A DNA stretch of 40,966 bases from Clostridiales bacterium (lineage in GTDB: Bacteria > Bacillota > Clostridia > Christensenellales > Aristaeellaceae), in NCBI GenBank assembly GCA_012521895.1, contig JAAYLK010000016.1, positions 1-40,966 on the forward strand, in the 5' to 3' direction. Below, piece by piece: positions 35,526 to 40,966 of this stretch. The notes beneath the pieces are model-generated. The model had not been told where the DNA came from and searched no databases. It was given only the letters and a program-made list of their open reading frames with translations. The translations under genes were made by a program, and so were the position numbers. The first letter of the stretch is position 1; the number at the start of each line of letters is the position of its first letter.

Positions 35526-35723
35526 ATGCCAAAAATGAAGTCCCACCGCGGCGCGGCCAAACGGTTCCGTGTCACCAAGAATGGTAAAGTCAAGCACAAG
35601 AGCATGAACCTGGGCCACATCATGACCAAGAAGAAGACCAAGCGCACCCGTCAGCTGCGCGCCGGTGGTTTCCTGGCCAACAAAAAAGAAGCGGCAACCA
35701 TCCGTCTGCTGATTCAGAAATAA
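35526..35723 (+). CDS. rpmI: 50S ribosomal protein L35
   Basis: A 65-residue basic protein beginning [20 protein letters not shown] and ending with the L35 'RQLRAGGFL' region. AAAGGAGG lies before the ATG. It is the middle gene of the infC-rpmI-rplT operon. Confidence 0.98.
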   Translation: MPKMKSHRGAAKRFRVTKNGKVKHKSMNLGHIMTKKKTKRTRQLRAGGFLANKKEAATIRLLIQK

Positions 35724-35753
35724 TTTCTACGCTTTTAGAGGAGGAAAATACAC

Positions 35754-36104
35754 ATGGCTCGCATTAAGAGGGCGATCAACGCACAAAAAAAGCGTCGGAA
35801 GATGCTCAAACTGGCCAAGGGCTATTATGGTGCCAAGTCCAAACAATACCGTTCTGCGAGTGAACAGGTCCGCCGTTCACTGCGTTATGCCTACATCGGC
35901 CGCAAGCTGCGCAAGCGCGACTTCCGCCGCCTGTGGATCGTCCGCATCAACGCGGCGGCCCGCCTGAATGGCCTCAACTACTCCGGCCTCATCAACGGCC
36001 TCAAGCGCAAGGGCATCGTCATCAACCGCAAGATGCTGGCCGACCTGGCCGTGAACGACGCCCAAGCCTTTGCCCAGCTGGCTGAGCAGGCGAAAACCGC
36101 TTAA
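35754..36104 (+). CDS. rplT: 50S ribosomal protein L20
   Basis: A 116-residue protein starting [20 protein letters not shown] with '[29 protein letters not shown]', typical of L20, an early 50S-assembly protein and in Firmicutes the repressor of this operon by binding its leader. AGAGGAGG lies twelve bases before the ATG. A strong terminator follows. Confidence 0.98.
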   Translation: MARIKRAINAQKKRRKMLKLAKGYYGAKSKQYRSASEQVRRSLRYAYIGRKLRKRDFRRLWIVRINAAARLNGLNYSGLINGLKRKGIVINRKMLADLAVNDAQAFAQLAEQAKTA

Positions 36105-36127
36105 ATAGCCGCAACAGGTTAGCGCCC

Positions 36128-36160
36128 AAATGCCTTGTCACACGACAGGGCATTTTGTTT
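36128..36160 (+). terminator. Intrinsic terminator of the infC-rpmI-rplT operon
   Basis: AAATGCCTTGTC-acac-GACAGGGCATTT (twelve pairs, one G-U) followed by TGTTT, 23 bases after the rplT stop. Confidence 0.85.
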
Positions 36161-36176
36161 GCGCTTCTTGTGTGTA

Positions 36177-36206
36177 TTGCAGTTTTCTTTGTTGTTATGC
36201 TATAAT
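36177..36206 (+). promoter_or_regulatory. Promoter of the shikimate kinase gene
   Basis: TTGCAG, 18 bases, TATAAT (36201-36206) preceded by TGc, an extended -10. Confidence 0.75.
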
Positions 36207-36246
36207 CTGCGAAATGACATAAGCGATGTGGAAAGGAGGCAAGGCA

Positions 36247-36756
36247 ATGCTCCGGATGCATATATTTCTTGTGGGTATGTCCGGCGGCGGGAAGACGACG
36301 CTGGGGCGAAAGGCCGCGGCCAACCTCAATTTGCGCTTTGTGGACACGGACCAGCGCGTCAGTGAAATGATGGGCTTGTCTGTCAACGACATCTACGCGC
36401 GCTTTGGCGAAGAATTTTTCCGCAACGCCGAATCCGGAGTCCTCGTGGACCTGGCCACCCAAGCCCCCTGTGTGGTGTCCACCGGCGGCGGCCTGCCCAC
36501 CGTGCGTGAGAATGTCCTGCTCATGCAAAACCACGGGGTCATCATCCACATCGACCGGCCGCTGGACCAGATTCTCTCTGACATCAAGATTGACCGCCGG
36601 CCCACCCTCAGGGACGGCTCCCATGAGGACGTCATCTTTGAATACAACAAGCACATCGGGTTCTACCACGCCTGCGCGGACTATACCCTGGACAATTCCT
36701 ATGGCTATACGGTGGGGGTCGCCAAGCTGTCTGAGCTGATTGCCTCCCTGGCGTAA
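36247..36756 (+). CDS. aroK: Shikimate kinase
   Basis: A 169-residue P-loop kinase: Walker A G10-MSGGGKT17, shikimate-binding D33xD35 in 'RFVDTDQRV', 'RFGEEFFRNAESGVL' and the G80-G81-G82 loop in 'STGGGLP', then 'RRPTLRDG' in the lid. It phosphorylates the shikimate 3-hydroxyl in chorismate synthesis. The ATG at 36247 follows GGAGG by seven bases; a GTG further up is inside the ribosome-binding site. No other aro gene is in the window. The next gene is convergent, 17 bases away, with no evident terminator. Confidence 0.93.
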   Translation: MLRMHIFLVGMSGGGKTTLGRKAAANLNLRFVDTDQRVSEMMGLSVNDIYARFGEEFFRNAESGVLVDLATQAPCVVSTGGGLPTVRENVLLMQNHGVIIHIDRPLDQILSDIKIDRRPTLRDGSHEDVIFEYNKHIGFYHACADYTLDNSYGYTVGVAKLSELIASLA

Positions 36757-36773
36757 ACTCCGCGCCCGCCTCG

Positions 36774-37067
36774 TCAAAACGCGTAATTTTCCCCGATTAC
36801 AAGCCCGCCCACGCGGGCTATTTCATGGGGAACTTTTTCCTCCACAAACCAGCGGTCATAATCGTCCAGAAACAGGTAGGCCTTGCGCTGGCCGATGCGC
36901 ACTGTAAAGCGCAGGCCATGGCCGCCCACGTTAACCGCGACGGCCTGGCGCAGCTCCAGCACCTGGTCAATGTCAAAGCGCTGGCGGCGAAAGCAAAGCC
37001 AGCGGGGGAACAGCCCGCCCTGCTCATCCGTTTCAAAGCCAACCGGTACATAGGTCTTGATTGCCAT
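36774..37067 (-). CDS. Small conserved-looking protein of unknown function under a LexA-box promoter
   Basis: A 97-residue protein beginning MAIKTYVPVGFETDEQGGLF. 'PRWLCFRRQRFDIDQVLELRQA', 'GGHGLRFTVRIGQRKAYLFLDD' and 'RWFVEEKVP' look like a compact beta-sheet domain; the 'R.F.IDQVLE' and 'W.VE' pattern recalls small proteins found near Y-family polymerases, but this is only a resemblance. GAGG precedes the ATG by about ten bases. Its promoter carries a near-perfect LexA site, so DNA-damage induction is inferred. Open frame extends upstream into tRNA-Thr antisense and is ignored. Confidence 0.75.
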   Translation of the reverse strand: MAIKTYVPVGFETDEQGGLFPRWLCFRRQRFDIDQVLELRQAVAVNVGGHGLRFTVRIGQRKAYLFLDDYDRWFVEEKVPHEIARVGGLVIGENYAF

Positions 37068-37086
37068 CCTTCCCACCTCCGCCAAG

Positions 37087-37115
37087 AGCATAACACGAAC
37101 AAATGTTCTCGTAAA
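37087..37115 (-). promoter_or_regulatory. Promoter with LexA (SOS) box in the spacer
   Basis: Reverse-strand TTTACG, 17 bases, TATGCT. The plus strand at 37096-37109 reads CGAACAAATGTTCT, 13 of 14 positions matching the Bacillus LexA consensus CGAACRNRYGTTYC. The site lies wholly within the spacer, ideal for repression. Confidence 0.7.
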
Positions 37116-37140
37116 GCCTCCGCTGAAACCGAAGTGAGGC

Positions 37141-37170
37141 AAAAAATCCCCTGTCGTTATGACAAGGGAT
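37141..37170 (-). terminator. Intrinsic terminator of tRNA-Thr
   Basis: On the reverse strand ATCCCTTGTC-ataac-GACAGGGGAT (one G-U) followed by UUUUU, five bases after the tRNA 3' end. Confidence 0.85.
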
Positions 37171-37175
37171 ATTGC

Positions 37176-37251
37176 TGGAGCTGATGATGGGACTCGAACC
37201 CATGACCTCCTCCTTACCAAGGAGGTGCTCTACCGCCTGAGCTACATCAGC
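37176..37251 (-). tRNA. tRNA-Thr (anticodon GGT)
   Basis: A 76-base cloverleaf on the reverse strand: acceptor GCTGATG/CATCAGC, D-stem GCTC/GAGC, anticodon stem CCTCC/GGAGG with loop TTGGTAA giving anticodon GGT, T arm ATGGG-TTCGAGT-CCCAT, discriminator T and encoded CCA. It reads ACC and ACU codons. It is a single-gene unit with promoter and terminator. Confidence 0.97.
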
Positions 37252-37262
37252 GCGCAAGCGGT

Positions 37263-37291
37263 AGTATAACGGATGCCCGGGAGAAATGCAA
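37263..37291 (-). promoter_or_regulatory. Promoter of tRNA-Thr
   Basis: Reverse-strand TTGCAT, 17 bases, TATACT, about 12 bases from the mature tRNA 5' end. Confidence 0.8.
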
Positions 37292-37342
37292 GGATTATTT
37301 TCTGGCATCTCATTCCCACCGCGGAAGCCCTGATTGATACCA

Positions 37343-37356
37343 AAACATGCATGTTT
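37343..37356. repeat. 14-base perfect palindrome between tRNA-Thr and rho promoters
   Basis: AAACATGCATGTTT. It could be a binding site for a dimeric regulator; nothing else supports this. Confidence 0.3.
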
Positions 37357-37388
37357 GAGCAAGAAACCATGCTTTGTTCATGATATTC

Positions 37389-37739
37389 TTACAATTTCAC
37401 CGGTTTTTTCTATAGTCTGAACTTGCCAAGGGAAAACTGCTGTGGTAATATTTTCGCAGACGCATTAATCAAGTGAAGGAAACAAACATCGGCTGCATTA
37501 TTTTCTGTGTATATCCGAAATCCCAGTTCAAACATCCATCAACCATCAATTCTGCACTTAGAAGACTTCATCCGGCATAAACCACCCTTTGTATTTGCGC
37601 TGCGGGGACCTTTGTGCCCAGCCAACCCAAAACTGATTGCGGAACAATCCCGAAGCCTTCATGAGGCAGCGGATGCCTGGACAGAGCCAACACGGCAGAA
37701 CTTCACTTTTCTAAATCTACTCAGCCCAAGGAGGCATAC
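37389..37739 (+). promoter_or_regulatory. rho promoter and long C-rich, G-poor leader
   Basis: TTACAA (37389), 16 bases, TATAGT (37411-37416) is the likely promoter. The roughly 320-base transcribed leader has no strong hairpin; 37511-37560 holds about 16 C and 3 G, the unstructured C-over-G composition of Rho-utilisation sites. Autoregulation of rho by Rho-dependent termination in its own leader is known in E. coli, so the same is inferred. A frame from GTG 37507 to TGA 37743 overlaps the rho start but has no ribosome-binding site. Confidence 0.5.
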
Positions 37740-39662
37740 GTGACACAACACAAGGATTATTCAGCCATGACTGTGCTGGAACTGCGAAAATTCGCCAAAG
37801 AGCGGGGGATTACCCTTTCCTCTCTCACCACCAAGGCGGCTATCATTGATAAGATTAAGGCTTCCCTGGCTGATGAGCAGGAAGTGATGCCCATCCTGGA
37901 AGCAAAGCCCGTGGAAAAACCGGCACCCACGCGCCGGGCTACCATCATTGCGGATGATGACGAGGAAAGCGCTGCGCCTGTGCGCCGCATGCCACCCAAG
38001 AAACCTGTTGACAGCACCAAAACATCCACCGGCAAGACCAAGCCCGCCTTCACCCTGCAGGGCTCCCGGGCCTGGCACAATCCCCAGCCCTTCTCCCAGC
38101 CGCAGTCCCCTGCCCAGCAGCGCTACGCGCCGCAAATTAGCCAGGGCATCAACACCATCCCGCGGGAGCCCGCCGTCGCGGTTGACCCCAGCCTCTACCC
38201 GCCCAAGCCGCGCCCCAGCGCGCCCAGGACGGTCAGCCGCTTTGGCCCGGAGGCCGCCCTGCCTGAGCCATCCATCAAATACCCCATGTCAGCGCAGGAG
38301 AGCAGGACCTACCAGCCCGCCACCCTGCCGGCAGAGCGCTCCAGCATCTATCAAAGCAACGCCTACCGCTCAGCACTCCCTGGCCGCCACCCGGCAGCCT
38401 TCCAGGATGACATCCCCACCCCCGGCTTCGCGGAGCCGGAGCTGGTGCGTGAGGTCAACGCCGCCACCGCGGTGTCCAACCTGCTGGCAACCGGCGACCT
38501 GGGCGACGGCGAAGGCATCCTGGAAATCCAGCAGGACGGCTACGGCTTCCTGCGGGCCAACAACCTGCTGCCCGGGCGCAATGATGTCTACATCTCCGGC
38601 ACCCAGATCCGCCGCTTCCAGCTGCGCAACGGCGACTATGTCGCGGGCAAGACCCGTTCCCAGCGGGAGAACGACCGCTATGCCGCCATGCTCTACATCA
38701 CCGCCATCAACGGCGAGGAGACCGACAGCGTCAGCAAGCTGGGTTCAAACGCCCCCAAAGACCGCCCTGTCAGGCGCAATTTTGATGAGTTGACCCCCTG
38801 CTACCCCACCCGGCAGATGAAGCTGTCCTCGCGTGAGGACAACGACCTGGTGCTGCGCCTGATTGACCTGTTCATCCCCATTGGCTTTGGCCAGCGCGCC
38901 ATGATTGTGGCCGCGCCCAAGGCGGGGAAAACAACCATTTTGAAGAAAATTGCCCTGTCGCTCAAGCACAATCACCCGGAAGTCCATTCTATGATGCTGT
39001 TGGTGGACGAGCGGCCCGAGGAAGTGACGGACCTGAAGGAAACCGTGGGCGGGGACATCTATTATTCCACCTTTGACGAGCCGCCGGAGAGCCACGCCAA
39101 GGTGAGTGAATTGACCCTGGAACGCGCCATGCGCCTGGTGGAAATGGGCAAGGATGTGGTGATTCTCTTAGACAGCATCACCCGCATGTCCCGCGCCTAC
39201 AACACCCTGATGCCCGGCTCCGCCCGGGTGATGACCGGCGGCCTGGCGGCAGGCGCCATGAACAAGCCCAAGCGCTTCTTTGGCGCCGCGCGCAACATGC
39301 GCGAAGGCGGCAGCCTCACCATCATCGCCACCGCCCTGGTGGACACTGGCAGCCGCATGGACGGCGTCATCTTTGAGGAGTTCAAGGGCACCGGCAACAT
39401 GGAACTGACCCTGGACCGCACCCTGTCAGAGCGCAGGCTCTTCCCGGCGGTCAGCCTGCTAAAGCGCGGCACCCGCCATGAGGAACTGCTGCTGAACGAA
39501 AAAGAGCGCGAGGTGGCCGCCAAGGTGCGTGACCGCTTCTCCATGTCCTCAGAGCAGGACGCCATCTCCCTGGTGCTGTCCATGCTTGAAAAATCGCGTG
39601 ACAACGAAGAATTTGTCACCCGCTACGACGACTGGATGAAGCTGATGCGCAGCACCACCTGA
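37740..39662 (+). CDS. rho: Transcription termination factor Rho with a long low-complexity insertion
   Basis: A 640-residue Rho, against about 420 usually. Order: SAP-like Rho_N (about 8-50; 'MTVLELRKFAKERGITLSS'), a Pro/Arg/Gln/Ser-rich low-complexity region (about 55-245), a cold-shock RNA-binding domain (about 250-330; 'GILEIQQDGYGFLR'), then the hexameric ATPase with Walker A P393-KAGKTT399, 'LLVDERPEEVTDL', 'VVILLDSITRMSRAYN' and 'EGGSLTIIATALVDTGSRMD'. Core residues look intact. GTG 37740 is the start, with AAGGAGG six bases upstream. galM follows 16 bases later. Confidence 0.96.
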   Translation: MTQHKDYSAMTVLELRKFAKERGITLSSLTTKAAIIDKIKASLADEQEVMPILEAKPVEKPAPTRRATIIADDDEESAAPVRRMPPKKPVDSTKTSTGKTKPAFTLQGSRAWHNPQPFSQPQSPAQQRYAPQISQGINTIPREPAVAVDPSLYPPKPRPSAPRTVSRFGPEAALPEPSIKYPMSAQESRTYQPATLPAERSSIYQSNAYRSALPGRHPAAFQDDIPTPGFAEPELVREVNAATAVSNLLATGDLGDGEGILEIQQDGYGFLRANNLLPGRNDVYISGTQIRRFQLRNGDYVAGKTRSQRENDRYAAMLYITAINGEETDSVSKLGSNAPKDRPVRRNFDELTPCYPTRQMKLSSREDNDLVLRLIDLFIPIGFGQRAMIVAAPKAGKTTILKKIALSLKHNHPEVHSMMLLVDERPEEVTDLKETVGGDIYYSTFDEPPESHAKVSELTLERAMRLVEMGKDVVILLDSITRMSRAYNTLMPGSARVMTGGLAAGAMNKPKRFFGAARNMREGGSLTIIATALVDTGSRMDGVIFEEFKGTGNMELTLDRTLSERRLFPAVSLLKRGTRHEELLLNEKEREVAAKVRDRFSMSSEQDAISLVLSMLEKSRDNEEFVTRYDDWMKLMRSTT

Positions 39663-39678
39663 TTTTTTGGAGGAAAGA

Positions 39679-40710
39679 ATGATCATCACACCCTTTGGAA
39701 CCAGCGCGCAGGGTGAGCAAGCCCTGCTGCTGACGATTAAGAACAGCGCCGGGATGGCCGTCATCCTCAGCAATTTCGGCGCCCGGCTGGTGGGCATCCT
39801 GGCGCCGGACCGCGAAGGCAAGCTGGCGGATGTCTGCCTGGGCTTTGACACATTGAAGGATTACCAGACCCGCTCAGGCTACCTGGGCGCCACCATCGGC
39901 CGCTGGGGCAACCGCATCGCCGGCGCGTCCTTTGCGCTCAATGGCAAAACGTATCCTTTGTACGCCAACAACGGGAAGAACACCCTGCACGGCGGCAAGG
40001 ATGGTTTTGACCAGAAAATCTGGGACCATGAGCAATCCGGGGACAGCCAGGTGGCCTTCACCTACGTCTCCCCGGACATGGAGGAGGGCTTTCCCGGCAC
40101 CTTGACCACCAAGGTCACTTTCACCCTGGGGGAGGACGGCAAGCTGTCCATCGCCTATGAAGCCAGCAGCGACAAGGACACCGTGGTCAACCTGACCAAC
40201 CACGCCTATTTCAACCTGGCGGGGCAGGGGACGGTGCGGGACCACCTGTTGCAGGTGCATGCGGAGGCGGTCACCGCCACCACGGAGGACTTGATTCCAA
40301 CGGGAGAATTGATGAAGGTCGACGGTACGCCCTATGACCTGCGCGCGCCGAAAAAGCTTGGTGGCCAGTTGGACATGCTGGGCGTCAGCCCCATGTTTGA
40401 CAGCGCCCAGGGCTATGACATCAACTATGTATTAAACGACGAAGGCATGCGTGAGGCCGCGGTGCTGTCCCACCCGCAATCGGGCAGGGTGATGCGCGTA
40501 TGGACGGACCAGCCGGGCATCCAGGTGTATTCCGGTCAGGGCTTGTCCGGCGCCGCCAAGGGCGGTGCCGTCTACCAGCCCTACAGCGGCATCGCGCTGG
40601 AAACCCAGCATCACCCCGACAGCGTGCACCACACGCACTTCCCAAGCACACTGCTCAAGGCCGGGGATGTGTTCCGCTCTGAAACCATCTATGGTTTTTC
40701 CGTAGAATAA
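39679..40710 (+). CDS. galM: Aldose 1-epimerase
   Basis: A 343-residue GalM-type mutarotase: 'GRWGNRI' (74-80), H104 in 'NTLHGG', H175 in 'NLTNHAYFNL', 'YDINYVL' and the C-terminal 'GIALETQHHPD', in which Glu is the likely general base. It interconverts the alpha and beta anomers of galactose and glucose. The ATG follows GGAGG by five bases; a TTG twelve bases earlier lies in the ribosome-binding site. It may share the rho transcript. Confidence 0.95.
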   Translation: MIITPFGTSAQGEQALLLTIKNSAGMAVILSNFGARLVGILAPDREGKLADVCLGFDTLKDYQTRSGYLGATIGRWGNRIAGASFALNGKTYPLYANNGKNTLHGGKDGFDQKIWDHEQSGDSQVAFTYVSPDMEEGFPGTLTTKVTFTLGEDGKLSIAYEASSDKDTVVNLTNHAYFNLAGQGTVRDHLLQVHAEAVTATTEDLIPTGELMKVDGTPYDLRAPKKLGGQLDMLGVSPMFDSAQGYDINYVLNDEGMREAAVLSHPQSGRVMRVWTDQPGIQVYSGQGLSGAAKGGAVYQPYSGIALETQHHPDSVHHTHFPSTLLKAGDVFRSETIYGFSVE

Positions 40711-40723
40711 GTTCAGCCAAATC

Positions 40724-40766
40724 AAAACGGCTGCCACTTGCGAAAAATGGCAGCCGTTTTTGTTTT
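40724..40766. terminator. Bidirectional intrinsic terminator between galM and the acetyltransferase gene
   Basis: AAAACGGCTGCCA and its exact complement (13 pairs) around an 11-base loop, with AAAA before and TTTTTG after, so it can serve both convergent genes. Confidence 0.9.
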
Positions 40767-40775
40767 GTTGAGGCG

Positions 40776-40966
40776 TCAATGATGTGAAAGCCACTCGTCA
40801 TCCAGGGCGGCGTATTGGGCGAGGTCCACCATGTGACCTTTGCAGGGGTAGGTTCTGCGCATGATGCCCTCAAACTGCAGGCCCGCCTTTTGCATCACCC
40901 TGCCGGAGGCGGGGTTGATCAGCTCGTGGTGCAAGACGATGCGCTGGTAGCCGGCTTGTTTAAACA
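40776..40966 (-). CDS. GNAT-family N-acetyltransferase, C-terminal part (cut by window edge)
   Basis: Read on the reverse strand from the window edge to TGA at 40776, about 63 residues are visible: 'NPASGRVMQKAGLQFEGIMR' is the RimJ/RimL-type acetyl-CoA/C-terminal motif, then 'GHMVDLAQYAALDDEWLSHH'. Related enzymes acetylate ribosomal-protein N-termini or small amines. The N-terminal half is outside the window. Confidence 0.85.
   Translation of the reverse strand, partial: FKQAGYQRIVLHHELINPASGRVMQKAGLQFEGIMRRTYPCKGHMVDLAQYAALDDEWLSHH

Noticed and set aside
37068..37220. N-terminal extension of the 97-residue protein through the tRNA-Thr antisense (MVRRRSWVRVPSSAP type)
   Set aside because: This peptide is the well-known reverse-frame shadow of a tRNA gene; the ribosome-binding site and LexA-type promoter support the start at 37067.
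37507..37743. A 78-codon GTG-initiated frame in the rho leader whose TGA overlaps the rho start
   Set aside because: No ribosome-binding site, no family resemblance and composition of an untranslated C-rich leader; kept only as a remote leader-peptide possibility.

Overview
The window reads as chromosomal DNA of a high-GC (about 60% by eye) Clostridia-like Firmicute. The evidence is the recJ-rel-dtd-MBL-hemZ gene order, the DnaI/DnaD-type helicase-loading genes, HemZ, an infC-rpmI-rplT operon behind an attenuator leader, a SigB/F/G-type sigma factor and near-consensus sigma-A promoters. Several exported proteins (residues about 1-25) have classical signal peptides but no lipobox Cys, unusual for a Gram-positive. 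An uncultured Christensenellales-like lineage would fit, but that is a guess.

Layout. 1-674: the end of an IS3-family element has cut a helix-turn-helix/HD-domain gene, which also carries a frameshift. 852-3897: promoter, cobalamin riboswitch and a three-gene corrinoid-type ABC importer. 3934-5520: nrdR, a convergent SDR reductase resembling EF-P 5-aminopentanone reductase, and a small exported protein. 5564-14647: a forward block with a degenerate SecD/SecF pair, recJ, rel, dtd, a metallo-hydrolase and hemZ. 14644-23463: a tightly packed reverse operon dnaE - anti-sigma-like - sigma factor - tlyA - TVP38 - dnaD - dnaI. 23471-25876: mnmE and an aldo/keto reductase. 25955-28205 (reverse): an unknown AT-richer exported protein, gap and rpsU. 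28284-34748 (forward): FAD dehydrogenase, L,D-transpeptidase with peptidoglycan-binding repeats, PLP decarboxylase and a PrsA/SurA-like foldase. 34772-36756: infC-rpmI-rplT and shikimate kinase. 36774-37291 (reverse): a small gene with a LexA-box promoter, and tRNA-Thr. 37389-40710: rho with a long C-rich leader, and galM. 40776-40966: the end of a GNAT acetyltransferase.

Most of the window is housekeeping. The parts most worth following are the replication operon that also carries a sigma/anti-sigma pair and has a LexA-like site in its promoter, the small gene with a near-perfect LexA box filling its promoter spacer, the SecDF pair that lacks its hallmark motifs, the ATC-initiated infC behind a pseudoknot-capable attenuator, and Rho with a roughly 190-residue low-complexity insertion. 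I see no CRISPR array, prophage or obvious defence island. Coordinates, residue numbers and spacings were counted by hand; family assignments are from recognised motifs, not searches.
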